This document shows, piece after piece, positions 45,725 to 55,014 of a DNA stretch of 64,000 nt. The notes under the pieces are model-generated. The model was not told where the DNA came from, did not search any database, and saw only the letters and a program-made list of their open reading frames with translations. The stretch comes from Campylobacter concisus (GTDB lineage: Bacteria; Campylobacterota; Campylobacteria; Campylobacterales; Campylobacteraceae). The stretch's first letter is position 1. Every line of letters begins with the position of its first letter. The translations under genes and the position numbers were made by a program. The stretch covers positions 186,001-250,000 of the forward strand of contig NZ_PIQS01000002.1 in NCBI RefSeq assembly GCF_003048405.1. The letters are read 5' to 3'.

Positions 45725-46916
45725 TTTCCAGCTCGTTTATACGCTCAAAGAGGCTTGGGTGCGAGTGATAGACGAACGCGTAGAGCGGATGGGCCTTTGG
45801 GAAGGCCTTGTTTTCGGAGCCTAGTTTTTTTAGCGCGCTTATCATGTCGGCTTTGTTTGAGACGTCGCCTGCGAATTTATCGGCGCCGAATTCATTCGCG
45901 CGGCTAAAATACGAGCTCACCGGCGAAAATAAAAACCCGAAAATCGGCGAAAAAAGTAGCAAAAACACGATCGTTCCGCCGCCTCCGCTATGAAGCCCAA
46001 GCGCTTGATACGCCGCGTCTGGGATATTGCCGAATATCAAAAACATCGCAAAAAGCATAACCGCGCTTAGAGCGATCATTTTTAGGATATCTTTGTGCTT
46101 AAAGTGCCCCAGCTCATGCCCTAAAACGGCGATTATCTCATCTAAACTTAGTTTTTTAACGAGCGTGTCGAAAAGCACCACGCGTTTAGTCGCGCCAAGG
46201 CCACCGAAATAGGCGTTTAAGCGGTTATCGCGCTTGCTAGCGTCTATCGTAAAAACGCCGCTACTTTTAAACCCGCACTGCGCCAAAAGCCCTTCTATAC
46301 GGCTTTTTAGCTCGCCATCTTCTAGCGGCTGCATTTTGTTAAAAATTGGTGCGATGAGCGTCGGATAGATGAGATTTATAACAAGCGCGACCGCGAAGCT
46401 AAGCAAAAACGCCCAAAACCACCAAAAATCGCCCAAAAATCTAATGCAAAGCAGTACCAGCCACACAAATAGCGTGCCAAAAACTAGCGTTAGCGCGAGC
46501 GTTTTAAGCAGGTCAAGCGCAAAAATTTTAGGCGTTACGTTTGAAAAGCCGAGCCTTTTATCTTTGACGAAGGTTTCGTAGATATTTAGCGGTAGTTCTA
46601 GTAGCGACGAAACGAGCAAAAATACCATAACCATAAAGACGTTATCGCCTATATCTCCCGTTTTATAAGCATGCCCCGATATCGCGCCAAGCCCCCAGTA
46701 CGCCCACATCACAAATATCGCGGCGTGATAGAGAAGGCTTACTATCTCAAATTTTTGATTGCTTATCGCTGCAGCGGCGGCGGTTTCGTATTCATTCTGC
46801 TCTAACACGACGGCGGGCTTTTTAGCCTCTGCGCGTATAAAATTTATCTGCAAAATCGCCAAAATCGCCTTTGCGGCGACGTAAAAAAAGTAAATACCGA
46901 GTAAAAAATAAAACAT
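45714..46916 (-). CDS. M48-family membrane metalloprotease (Ste24/CAAX type)
   Basis: A 400-residue membrane protease. Zinc motif HELGHFKH (HExxH, about 267-274) and a downstream EFGADKFA (about 345) giving the third ligand. An N-terminal helix, a cluster near 60-100 and four more helices (about 145-215 and 280-330) match Ste24/HtpX-like proteins. In bacteria such enzymes process or clear membrane proteins; the CAAX substrate itself is absent in bacteria. Very GC-rich compared with prmC. Overlaps prmC by 11 bases. Confidence 0.88.
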   Translation of the reverse strand: MFYFLLGIYFFYVAAKAILAILQINFIRAEAKKPAVVLEQNEYETAAAAAISNQKFEIVSLLYHAAIFVMWAYWGLGAISGHAYKTGDIGDNVFMVMVFLLVSSLLELPLNIYETFVKDKRLGFSNVTPKIFALDLLKTLALTLVFGTLFVWLVLLCIRFLGDFWWFWAFLLSFAVALVINLIYPTLIAPIFNKMQPLEDGELKSRIEGLLAQCGFKSSGVFTIDASKRDNRLNAYFGGLGATKRVVLFDTLVKKLSLDEIIAVLGHELGHFKHKDILKMIALSAVMLFAMFLIFGNIPDAAYQALGLHSGGGGTIVFLLLFSPIFGFLFSPVSSYFSRANEFGADKFAGDVSNKADMISALKKLGSENKAFPKAHPLYAFVYHSHPSLFERINELENEN

Positions 46917-46927
46917 ATTTTTACGCC

Positions 46928-48301
46928 CTATTTTAAAAAATTATCGTAAAACGAGCTGATAAAAAGTACCAAAATGATAAACGGTACGACAAATTTTATA
47001 TACCAAAACCAGATATTTATTAGTTTTGCATGTTTTTCACTACCTTGCAAAATTTCTTTTTTTGCATCATCTTTTAGCACCCAACCTACGAATATTGCAC
47101 AACCAAATGATGTAAATACAAAAAATATCGTTGCGCTTATTGCATCATATGCATCAAAAATATTCTTACCAAAAATGCTTACGTGACTTAGTATGTTTGT
47201 AGCCATCAGCGAAGGTAAATTTCCTAAAATAAATATACCTCCAAGGACTAAAAATATTGCTTTCTTGCGTTTTATCTTAAATTTTTCTTGAAGTGTCGTG
47301 ATTATTACTTCATATATTGGTAGCGATGTCGTAAGTGCAGCGATCATTAATAGTGTAAAAAATGCCACTGCAAAAAATCCGCCAAAAGGCATATGCGAAA
47401 AAACAATTGGTAGTGATTTAAACACCAAACTTGGGCCACTATCTGGCGATACGCCATAGCTAAAAAGAGAAGGAAAAATCATAAATCCTGCAAGCACGGC
47501 AATTACCGTATTTAAAATGCCTGTAATGATAGAAATTTTAACCAAACCCTCATCCTTTTTCACAAAGCTAGAAAGAGTGATCATCACACCAAATCCAAGC
47601 GAAAGAGCAAAAAATACCTGCCCCAAAACATCAACGAAAAGCTTTAAGTTTATCTTTGAAAAGTTAGGTGTCAAGTAAAATTTTACGCCCTCTATTGCAC
47701 CATCAAGCGTGATATTTTTAGCGATCATAATAAGCATTAAGATAAAAAGTAGAGGCATTAAAAATTTCGCTGATCGCTCGATACCGCCGACCGCACCTTG
47801 TACCAAAATAGCGTAATTAACTAGCACAAAAACAAGCGTTGCAAAGCTGATAGCAAGTGGATTGCTTACAATATTTTGCTCATAAAACGCACTTGTCTCC
47901 TCAAAGCTAACTACATGTGAGAGATCAAGCAAGCCAAATGAAATTTGGGCGATATAGTTTAGCACCCAGCCGCCAATAACCATATAGTAAGCCATAATAC
48001 CAAATGCACCAACAAGCCCCATCCAGCCAACGATCTGCCACTTTTTGCTGATCTTTTTGCCATTTATCGATCCACCAAAAGCATCCACAGCGTTGCATTT
48101 TAGGCGTCTGCCGATCGCGTTTTCGGCTAAAATCATAGGAATCCCTATAACAATCATTGCTATGCAAAATATCAAAACATAAGCACCACCGCCGTTTTGC
48201 CCGACCAAATACGGAAAACGCCACGTCGCACCAAAGCCGACCGTAGCTCCTGCAACAGCTAAAATGTATGTGAGCCTTGAACTCCAAGATTTTCTATCCA
48301 T
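46928..48301 (-). CDS. Sodium-dependent (SLC6/NSS-type) amino-acid transporter
   Basis: A 457-residue, 12-helix transporter of the NSS family. WSSRLTYILAVAGATVGFGATWRFPYLVGQNGGGAYVLIF (about 5-44) is the unwound TM1 signature with the G-F-G-A-x-W-R-F-P core that binds Na+ and substrate, and LGFGVMITLSSFV (about 253) fits TM6. The substrate is likely an amino acid. The start is ATG 48301 with AAAGGC upstream; an upstream ATG at 48364 gives 21 extra residues that look non-native. Next to the M48 gene with an 11-base gap. Confidence 0.9.
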   Translation of the reverse strand: MDRKSWSSRLTYILAVAGATVGFGATWRFPYLVGQNGGGAYVLIFCIAMIVIGIPMILAENAIGRRLKCNAVDAFGGSINGKKISKKWQIVGWMGLVGAFGIMAYYMVIGGWVLNYIAQISFGLLDLSHVVSFEETSAFYEQNIVSNPLAISFATLVFVLVNYAILVQGAVGGIERSAKFLMPLLFILMLIMIAKNITLDGAIEGVKFYLTPNFSKINLKLFVDVLGQVFFALSLGFGVMITLSSFVKKDEGLVKISIITGILNTVIAVLAGFMIFPSLFSYGVSPDSGPSLVFKSLPIVFSHMPFGGFFAVAFFTLLMIAALTTSLPIYEVIITTLQEKFKIKRKKAIFLVLGGIFILGNLPSLMATNILSHVSIFGKNIFDAYDAISATIFFVFTSFGCAIFVGWVLKDDAKKEILQGSEKHAKLINIWFWYIKFVVPFIILVLFISSFYDNFLK

Positions 48302-48480
48302 CTTTTTGCCTTTGTGAAAAATAGAGATTATATAAAAAAATTGATTAAATTTTGCTAGCAACAAGCGGTGTTAGGATGCAAGCCCGGTTTTTTGTTAATT
48401 TTAAGAATTTTTACGAATAATTTTTCTTTCACGTTTTGTTTTTATGGACAATTTTAGACAACTGCTTAAAAATAAATTTA

Positions 48481-48921
48481 TTAGTGTAAAACACCAAATT
48501 CCACATATCCCTCCATCGCAATGAATAATATCCAGCCCTCCTTAGAACAGCAAAAATAGTGATGTTCTGGGATATTTTCAACTACAAATTTTAAAAAATC
48601 ATAAAAATACTCAGGCGCAAATTTAACTTCTATATTTGTTAAGTTGTCGCCGATGTAGCTTATATCACCACTTAAAATTTTACTTTTGATACTTGGATTT
48701 GAGCTGAGAAATTTTTTAATGTCGGTAAATTTTTTATATTCAGCCGTTTTGTAATCTTTTAAATTTTGCAAAACTGGTTTTGAGCCGATAAAGGTCAAAT
48801 TTTGTTCTATAAACTCCGCTCCATCATTACTCACGCACCAATTTTCACCAAATTTTGACAAAAAAGCGAGCATCTCATCGTCAGCTGAGATTAAATTTGA
48901 AACTAAATTTTTCTGGCTCAT
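48481..48921 (-). CDS. Small soluble protein of unknown function
   Basis: A 146-residue protein without a signal peptide or helix. It reads as a compact alpha/beta fold: MSQKNLVSNLISADDEMLAFLSKF, then FIGSKPVLQNLKDYKTAEYKKFTDIKKF, and ends PEHHYFCCSKEGWILFIAMEGYVEFGVLH. No family recognised; the size and acidic nature would fit an immunity-type or scaffold protein, but nothing shows it. Standalone gene between the transporter and dnaQ-like genes; ribosome site AAGGAGG is strong. Confidence 0.6.
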   Translation of the reverse strand: MSQKNLVSNLISADDEMLAFLSKFGENWCVSNDGAEFIEQNLTFIGSKPVLQNLKDYKTAEYKKFTDIKKFLSSNPSIKSKILSGDISYIGDNLTNIEVKFAPEYFYDFLKFVVENIPEHHYFCCSKEGWILFIAMEGYVEFGVLH

Positions 48922-49028
48922 TTGCCTCCTTTTTTATAAAATTTAGCGAAAATGCCCATAATCCTTTAAAAACAAAGATCGCATAGAAATTAATGATTAA
49001 ATTTAGGATTGTGAATAATTTTTTATTG

Positions 49029-49829
49029 CTAATTCGCACATAAAACCGGTTCAGGTTTTAGCTTCACACTTGGAGCTGTTTTGCTAAAGCTTATGAGATC
49101 CTCTGTCGTTTGGATACTAAAAGGCAGGCGTGTGAGGCAGACTTTAAAAATTTCAGCTGCTGCTATTGCGTCATTTAACGCTCTGTGGTGGGTATTGTTT
49201 ATGCCAAGAAGCTCTTTTAGCGAGCCAAGTCCGTATTTTTGCGAAGCGATAGTGCGACGACTAAGATCGATGGTACAAAGCTTTCTATTTAGCAACATGC
49301 CAAGGCCGATCTCATTTAGGCTATGAGAGATAAATCCGTAGTCAAAATTTACGTTGTGCGCGATAAATACGCTAGTCCCTAGAAAAATTTTAAACCGCTC
49401 AAGCACATTTAGTAAATTTGGAGCGCCAACTAGATCGCTCGCCTTTATGCCAGTTAGCTCGGTGATATTTTCAGGCACCACAGGAGCTGCCACAAAGCTT
49501 TCAAAGCGCCCTATTTCGGTGCCATTTTTCATTTTTATTGCACCGATTTCAATGATCTGTCCGCTTGTAGTGCCACCAGTTGTTTCGATATCAACCACGC
49601 AAAATTCCTGCTCACTAATATCTCTAAATCTTGTGCCAAGCTCGATCTCATTCTCTTCATTTCTGGTGATATCAAGCCCAAGGGTTCGCCACATATCAAG
49701 ATCGCGCACGTCAATGAGTGATGAAATTTCTTCTATATCGCCAAATCTTAAAATAAACTCATGATAGCTTAAATTTTGCCTAGCTAAAATTTCTATGCTA
49801 TTTTCTAAACGCTGTTTTTTTGGTTTCAA
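49029..49829 (-). CDS. dnaQ: DnaQ-like 3'-5' exonuclease
   Basis: A 266-residue DEDDh exonuclease: FCVVDIETTGGTTSGQIIEIGAI (Exo I, Asp and Glu), HNVNFDYGFI (Exo II Asp) and HHRALNDAIAA (Exo III His, Asp). An N-terminal extension (about 1-70) has no clear match. It is the likely DNA polymerase III epsilon proofreading subunit, or an epsilon-like exonuclease. Overlaps rpe by four bases, as in C. jejuni rpe-dnaQ. Confidence 0.87.
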   Translation of the reverse strand: MKPKKQRLENSIEILARQNLSYHEFILRFGDIEEISSLIDVRDLDMWRTLGLDITRNEENEIELGTRFRDISEQEFCVVDIETTGGTTSGQIIEIGAIKMKNGTEIGRFESFVAAPVVPENITELTGIKASDLVGAPNLLNVLERFKIFLGTSVFIAHNVNFDYGFISHSLNEIGLGMLLNRKLCTIDLSRRTIASQKYGLGSLKELLGINNTHHRALNDAIAAAEIFKVCLTRLPFSIQTTEDLISFSKTAPSVKLKPEPVLCAN

Positions 49830-50473
49830 AACTCAAGCTTTATGGCGCGGATGGCTTGTTCGTAAGAATTTGATGAGAAGATGTAGTTGCCTGCCACCAA
49901 GATGTCAGCTCCAGCCTCTTCAAGATCAGGCGCATTTAGTCCGTTTACGCCGCCGTCTACTTCGATGAGGCACTTGGCGTTTTTACGATCTATGAGCTCT
50001 CTTAGTGTCCTTGTTTTTTCAAGCACGACTGGCATAAATTTCTGACCGCCAAAGCCAGGATTTACACTCATTAAAAGCACCATATCGACTTCATCAATGA
50101 TATGCTCGATCGCACTAACTGGCGTATGCGGATTTAGCACGATGCCAGGGCCAACGTCATTTTTCCTGATGTGATCAATGAGTCTCATTGGGTGCTTCTC
50201 TTCTTCGATGTGAAAGGTTAGAAATTTTGGCTTTAGCGGCAAGAAAAGGTCGGCAAAAAACGAGTTATTTTCAACCATCAAATGTATATCAAGTGGCTTT
50301 GTAGCTGCCTTTGCAACGGCATTTACCACAACTGGTCCGATGGTTAAATTTGGCACAAAATGCCCATCCATAACATCAACATGCACCAGATCGCACCCAG
50401 CCTCGCAAATGGCTCTTATCTCAGCTGCCAAATTTCCAAAATCAGCCGATAAAATACTAGGTGCAACGTACAT
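49826..50473 (-). CDS. rpe: Ribulose-phosphate 3-epimerase
   Basis: A 215-residue TIM-barrel enzyme of the pentose phosphate pathway. VAPSILSADFGNLAAEI at the start, DLVHVDVMDGHFVPNLTIGPVVV (metal-binding His and Asp), HLMVENNSFF, VLLMSVNPGFGGQKF and EVDGGVN are all present. Length is standard. ribosome site AAGGAGAAA before the ATG. Confidence 0.97.
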   Translation of the reverse strand: MYVAPSILSADFGNLAAEIRAICEAGCDLVHVDVMDGHFVPNLTIGPVVVNAVAKAATKPLDIHLMVENNSFFADLFLPLKPKFLTFHIEEEKHPMRLIDHIRKNDVGPGIVLNPHTPVSAIEHIIDEVDMVLLMSVNPGFGGQKFMPVVLEKTRTLRELIDRKNAKCLIEVDGGVNGLNAPDLEEAGADILVAGNYIFSSNSYEQAIRAIKLEF

Positions 50474-50482
50474 TTTTTCTCC

Positions 50483-51856
50483 TTATTTAGTTACAAATAT
50501 AAAGCCAATTTCGTCATCTTTTGCATCTAGCCTATTCATAATACCTATACTATTGTGATCAAAAAAAACATCATCAGATAAAATTTTAGGCAAGCTAACT
50601 TTTGCTTTTATGCCTTTTTGCCAAAGATGAGTCAAAAATTTATCTGTAATGATACTAAAAATTTGAGAATATCCACTTAAATAATCATTTGAATCATCGC
50701 CTTCAGGCATAAAAATAGAGCAAATTTTGTCTAATTTATCTTTTTTTACTCCAAATAGCACTCTTGCGTAAATATCACCATAATACTGAACACAAATGCG
50801 CAAGTAATCGCACTCATCCTCTATGTCAAGCGCACTAACCTTGGTATCAACACACAAAATTTCTTCTTCTGCTAACTGTGAGATAATTTTGCTCGCAATT
50901 TGCGTCACATAAGATGAAATTTGAGCAACGCTCTTGTTGATATCTACTGGCTCTGCATCAAAGTCTCTTTTTTTAAGATAAAAAATAGTGTCGTCTTTGT
51001 AAAAGTCATTTAAATTTTTATAGATAAATATATTTGCATCTTTAAGGTACGTTACTAATTCAATAGATAAATTTGCTTCGTTTATGCCACAAAGCGAAAT
51101 AAATGCACCTGATCTTTTGCTAATGCTAGCAAGTTTGATTAGAAATTTTGCGCCTCTTATATTTAAAGCACCAGAAATATTTACCCATAAAAGAAAAAAT
51201 TTATATCCGATTTTTAGCATAATATCATGAGCTGGCATATCAAAATCTTCAATAAAATCTGAGTCCATAAAACTTTTTATGGCATAAACAACGACACCAT
51301 CTTTTATAAAAGTATCTATCTGATTTTGTCTTAATCTCACATGATTTAGCTGTGACACTGCATAACTATATAAATTCTTTTTTTTATTAAACTCGATCGC
51401 ATCTCTAGCCTCAACCACATCAAATGAGCGATTTTTTAGGTAATTAGCTAAATAGTGCTTGTACTGCTCAGTCGAGTTGTAAATAAATACTTTGCCATTT
51501 GCATTGTTTAGAAATTTGTTTAAAAACAAGCTTGCGATATTTTCACTTTCAAACATTGAAATATTTAAAATATTCTTAACTGTTCTCATCATCAATTCAT
51601 AAAAAATTTCATTGTAATCGCAAATCGCAAATACCACGCCAAACTTTTGCGCTTCTTCACTTAAATTTTCAATTACTCTACCAAGCCAAATAGGGCTAAA
51701 AAATGTAACATTTTTTAGTGAAAGCAATATAGCACTGATATCACGCGATGAAATTTGGTTTATATATTTTTCACTTAATTTTAATGGAACATTCTCTGCT
51801 TCCAAAAAACCAAAAGGCCTTATAATTGCCATAGAACCATTAAAAGTTAATTTCAT
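50483..51856 (-). CDS. STAS-STAS-CheX-like signalling protein
   Basis: A 457-residue soluble protein. Residues 1-115 resemble a STAS domain (KLTFNGSMAIIRPFGFLEAENVPLKL, then SAILLSLKNVTFFSPIWLGRVI). Residues about 185-290 look like a second STAS domain (VVVYAIKSFMDSDFIEDF, then FLLWVNISGALNIRGAKFLIKLASISKRSGAFISLCGIN). Residues about 335-457 resemble CheX (ILCVDTKVSALDIEDECDYLRICVQYYGDIYARVLFGV, then YLSGYSQIFSIITDKFLTHLWQKGIKAKVSLPKI), but the phosphatase E-x-x-N motif is not seen. No signal peptide. It overlaps the HDOD-like gene upstream by four bases. The domain calls are by pattern and moderate. Confidence 0.6.
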   Translation of the reverse strand: MKLTFNGSMAIIRPFGFLEAENVPLKLSEKYINQISSRDISAILLSLKNVTFFSPIWLGRVIENLSEEAQKFGVVFAICDYNEIFYELMMRTVKNILNISMFESENIASLFLNKFLNNANGKVFIYNSTEQYKHYLANYLKNRSFDVVEARDAIEFNKKKNLYSYAVSQLNHVRLRQNQIDTFIKDGVVVYAIKSFMDSDFIEDFDMPAHDIMLKIGYKFFLLWVNISGALNIRGAKFLIKLASISKRSGAFISLCGINEANLSIELVTYLKDANIFIYKNLNDFYKDDTIFYLKKRDFDAEPVDINKSVAQISSYVTQIASKIISQLAEEEILCVDTKVSALDIEDECDYLRICVQYYGDIYARVLFGVKKDKLDKICSIFMPEGDDSNDYLSGYSQIFSIITDKFLTHLWQKGIKAKVSLPKILSDDVFFDHNSIGIMNRLDAKDDEIGFIFVTK

Positions 51857-52599
51857 TTTTGCAGAGCTTTTTTAATAAATATAATGGTTTGCATCTCTGG
51901 ATAAACATTGATATCTAAAATTTTATCAACTCCAAAATCATAAAATTCAGGCCTGCTGGACTCATAAGAGAGCAAAATCTCAAAAAAGCAAAGCATCTCT
52001 TTATCAATCTTGCTTAATGATTGCTTACTCATATTCATTGCTTTTAAAAAAATATCCCAAAGACTAAAGCCATATTTTTTTTGCAAAATTTTATTATAGC
52101 TTACGTCAGAATACGAAATAACATCTGACATGCAAGATGGATATTTTGAAAATAAATTCTCACACACTATAATACAGGCCATAGAATACGGAGCAAGTGA
52201 TAAATAGTTATAGTGCTTTTCTTTAAAAGAATTTAATATCTTTAGCCAATCTGATAAAATTTTAGCATTAAGCTCGATTAAATCAACGATTTTAAAATTA
52301 AATACCTTATAAATTTTTGGGGATTTTAAAAATATAAAATAAGAAAGCACTATCGCTCTAAAAGTATCAATGCCAAGCATATTTGCTATTACTACCAAAT
52401 CGTTGCCATCATAAGGAATATCAAATTTTGCACGTTTAAAAATGGAGTTAAAGTAAGTTTTAAAAGATGCTATATTTTGTAAAGTAGTAACTGCCTCAGT
52501 TAGATTACCAGCTAATAAAAAACGCTCGACCTTTTCAAAAAGAGTTGGCATCTGCAAAACAAAATCAACATTTTTTTCGATCAACTCTTTACTAAGCAT
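51853..52599 (-). CDS. HDOD-like domain protein
   Basis: A 248-residue all-helical protein. VLQMPTLFEKVERFLLAGNLTEAVTTLQN at residues 14-42 resembles the opening of an HDOD domain (L-P-x-x-P-x-x...), followed by NMLGIDTFRAIVLSYFIF (about 93-110), where HDOD proteins have G-x-x-x-x-x-x-x-x-x-x-x. HDOD proteins sit in signalling and motility pathways but lack the HD metal residues. Coupled by a four-base overlap to the STAS-CheX-like gene. C. jejuni HDOD proteins affect motility; a similar role is an inference. Confidence 0.6.
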   Translation of the reverse strand: MLSKELIEKNVDFVLQMPTLFEKVERFLLAGNLTEAVTTLQNIASFKTYFNSIFKRAKFDIPYDGNDLVVIANMLGIDTFRAIVLSYFIFLKSPKIYKVFNFKIVDLIELNAKILSDWLKILNSFKEKHYNYLSLAPYSMACIIVCENLFSKYPSCMSDVISYSDVSYNKILQKKYGFSLWDIFLKAMNMSKQSLSKIDKEMLCFFEILLSYESSRPEFYDFGVDKILDINVYPEMQTIIFIKKALQK

Positions 52600-52772
52600 T
52601 TTGTATCACTCAAGATTTCTAAATATTTTTGCTATTTATAATTATAGGCAAAGGTGTTATTTTATCTAGATTATTAATAAAAATCAATTCTTTTAAAAAA
52701 GAATCTATTTAAGCATTACTTTTGTTTGTTTTAGATAAAATAAGCAGAAATTTTTGTTTATAAGGAAAAAAA

Positions 52773-52964
52773 ATGTCAAAAAGATGTGCGATAACAGGCA
52801 AAGGACCGATGATAGGCAACAATGTGAGCCACGCTAACAATAAAACTAAAAGAAGATTCTTGCCAAATCTTAGAACGATTCGCGTTACGCTAGAAGATGG
52901 TACTACAAGAAAGATAAAAGTTGCTGCTTCTACTCTAAGAACGATGAAGAAACAATCAAACTAA
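52773..52964 (+). CDS. rpmB: 50S ribosomal protein L28
   Basis: A 63-residue basic protein: [22 protein letters not shown] at the start is the L28 signature and [13 protein letters not shown] follows. TAAGGAAAA is the ribosome site. It lies 23 bases before the K+ channel gene, so the two may be co-transcribed. A -10-like TAAAAT at 52736-52741 is the best promoter candidate. Confidence 0.97.
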   Translation: MSKRCAITGKGPMIGNNVSHANNKTKRRFLPNLRTIRVTLEDGTTRKIKVAASTLRTMKKQSN

Positions 52965-52987
52965 GAATATAAAATGAAGAGGAATTT

Positions 52988-54118
52988 ATGTCTTTTCTCT
53001 CAAGACTTTTAAAATTCCTCAACTGGTCAAACTCTACAAAACCAGAAATAAGCCTAGATACTGAGCTTTATGAACAATTAAAACCTTTTAGATTTCCACT
53101 AATTTCAGTCGTATTACTGTTACTTTTTGGAACATTAGGTTATATCTTAATAGATAATTTCTCGCTAATAGATGCCTTTTACCAAGCTGGCATGACTTTT
53201 ACAACAGTTGGTTTTACCGAAGTTGCTCCAATAACTCCAAAGGGCAGAATTTTTACTATCACGTTTATACTTATTGGTTTTATTATATTTACACTATCGA
53301 TCGGTATTGTGGTTGAGGTTTTAAAAAGAGGTACATTAATTAGCATTTTAAAGGAACGACGCATGCTTTATAGGATCGCAAGACTAAAGAATCACTTCGT
53401 TATTTGTTATCACAATCTATACACAATCGAACTTAGTGCTCAATTTCGCGAAAATCATATACCTTTTGTAGTGGTCGATGATAGAGAAGATATCGCAGAG
53501 CTAGCCCAAATTTACAAATATCCATATTTTATAAAAGCTCAGCCACACACACAAATTGCCTTTTTAAAAACACATCTATCAAGCGCAAAAGGTCTTATAA
53601 CTCTTAGCTCAAATATTGCTGATAACATCGCCCTTATAGCATCTGTAAGACTTTATGAAAAAGAGATAGGTCGCAGAAAGCCTTATCATATCATCACAAA
53701 TGCAGAGACAGAAGACGATACACAAAGATTAAAAAAATTAGGCGCTGACAATGTAGTGAGCCCATCTCGTCTGGTTGCACAACGCCTAAGCGCCATGAGC
53801 GTAAGGCCGGACATGGAAAATTTATTAGAGCAGTTTTTGTATACAAAAAATTCACCTATCGATATAGAAGAAATTCTTGTGCCTGATTACTCTTGGATAA
53901 GATTTAAAAGATTAAAAGAAACTCATCTACGAAACATAACAAATGCAGACATAGTGGGCATTAGAGATATAAATAATAATTTTGTACCAATGCCAAATGG
54001 TGACACATTAGTAGGAACAGGATCAAAGCTTTTAGTCATCGGTACCGTTGATGGAATACGTCTAACCAAGCGTGTTGTAAAAAGCAAACACAAACCTGAA
54101 GAATTTAAATACGTATAA
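52988..54118 (+). CDS. Two-helix potassium channel with RCK domain
   Basis: A 376-residue channel subunit. Helix 1 (about 36-58), pore loop AFYQAGMTFTTVGFTEVAP (about 63-81), helix 2 (about 88-110), then an RCK/TrkA-N domain (about 125-250: HFVICYHNLYTIELSAQF, VVVDDREDIAELAQI) and an RCK-C domain ending at the C-terminus. The filter reads TVGFTE at 73-78 instead of TVGYGD. Similar proteins act as ligand-gated K+ channels as tetramers. Aside from the filter it is standard in length and layout. Confidence 0.88.
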   Translation: MSFLSRLLKFLNWSNSTKPEISLDTELYEQLKPFRFPLISVVLLLLFGTLGYILIDNFSLIDAFYQAGMTFTTVGFTEVAPITPKGRIFTITFILIGFIIFTLSIGIVVEVLKRGTLISILKERRMLYRIARLKNHFVICYHNLYTIELSAQFRENHIPFVVVDDREDIAELAQIYKYPYFIKAQPHTQIAFLKTHLSSAKGLITLSSNIADNIALIASVRLYEKEIGRRKPYHIITNAETEDDTQRLKKLGADNVVSPSRLVAQRLSAMSVRPDMENLLEQFLYTKNSPIDIEEILVPDYSWIRFKRLKETHLRNITNADIVGIRDINNNFVPMPNGDTLVGTGSKLLVIGTVDGIRLTKRVVKSKHKPEEFKYV

Positions 54119-54232
54119 AATAAATTTTCTACTTGCTCTTTTTAAAAATTTAAGCAATGTCTTGGCACCTTTTTTATATCCAAGCATTTACAAAGCCTTG
54201 ATAAAATTTCTCAAATTTTTATAGGAGCCGAT

Positions 54233-54433
54233 ATGTTACATGAATATACAGACCTTATAAATGAGCTAAAGAAAACCGATGCTCGTTTTGCTGCTCTTTG
54301 CAAAAAACATGATGAGCTAAATAAAAAAATAGACGACAATCTGGCGAAACCATCTGAAATTGATAATTTAAAGAAAGAGAAGTTAAAACTAAAAGACGAA
54401 ATTTATGCTCAAATTTTAAAGCATAAAAAGTAA
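54233..54433 (+). CDS. YdcH/DUF465-family small protein
   Basis: A 66-residue coiled-coil protein: MLHEYTDLINELKKTDARFAALCKKHDELNKKI matches YdcH (DUF465), and LKKEKLKLKDEIYAQILKHKK completes the helical hairpin. Unknown function. Strong ribosome site TAGGAG. Own unit, convergent with cysE. Confidence 0.88.
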   Translation: MLHEYTDLINELKKTDARFAALCKKHDELNKKIDDNLAKPSEIDNLKKEKLKLKDEIYAQILKHKK

Positions 54434-54441
54434 GAATAAAT

Positions 54442-54466
54442 TTATCTAGTCTTTGAGATTAGATAA
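54442..54466. terminator. Terminator between the YdcH-like gene and cysE
   Basis: TTATCTAGTCT pairs with AGATTAGATAA, 11 pairs including one G-T, with a three-base TTG loop. It starts nine bases after the YdcH-like stop and contains the cysE stop codon on the opposite strand, so it can end both convergent units. Confidence 0.65.
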
Positions 54467-55010
54467 TAAACTCTGGTTCAAATTTTGTCCCATTTACTCG
54501 AACTATTCTCGCTGGTATACCAACGACTGTCGCGTTTGCTGGGACATTTTTTAACACGACCGAGTTTGCGCCGATCTTAGCATTTTCACCGATAGTTATG
54601 GCACCTAGTATCTTTGAGCCAGCTGCGATAGTCACGCCATTTTTTACAGTCGGATGCCTTTTGCCACACTCTTTTCCAGTGCCTCCAAGTGTTACTTGAT
54701 GATACATCATTACATCATCGCCTATCTCAGCTGTCTCACCGATAACCACACCCATGCCGTGATCTATGAAAAATCTCTTGCCGATCTTTGCGCCTGGGTG
54801 GATCTCGATGCCTGTTAAAAATCTTGCAATTTGCGAGATGAGCCTAGCTAGAAAAAAATGCTCTTTTTTATATAGAAAATGAGAAATTTTATGAAACAAA
54901 ACTGCATGAATACCAGGAGTATTTATAAGTATTGCCAAAAAGCAACACTTATGTACCGATGGGTCTTTTTCACGAACAGTTTGAACTAGCTCCTTTAGAC
55001 TCTCCCACAT
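54459..55010 (-). CDS. cysE: Serine O-acetyltransferase CysE (short form)
   Basis: A 183-residue hexapeptide acyltransferase that makes O-acetylserine for cysteine synthesis. The left-handed helix carries [54 protein letters not shown] with the catalytic His-Asp region. It lacks the long N-terminal helical domain of the E. coli enzyme, matching short forms found in many bacteria. Immediately follows cysK (four-base gap). Confidence 0.93.
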   Translation of the reverse strand: MWESLKELVQTVREKDPSVHKCCFLAILINTPGIHAVLFHKISHFLYKKEHFFLARLISQIARFLTGIEIHPGAKIGKRFFIDHGMGVVIGETAEIGDDVMMYHQVTLGGTGKECGKRHPTVKNGVTIAAGSKILGAITIGENAKIGANSVVLKNVPANATVVGIPARIVRVNGTKFEPEFII

Positions 55011-55014
55011 ATTT

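Noticed and set aside
48302..48480. Additional small gene between the SLC6 transporter and the 48481 gene
   Set aside because: Only short frames without ribosome sites or composition support; nothing seen in the stretch.
52686..52703. AT-only inverted repeat before rpmB as L28 autoregulatory element
   Set aside because: Eight-base AT stem with a two-base centre is weak and expected by chance in such AT-rich DNA.
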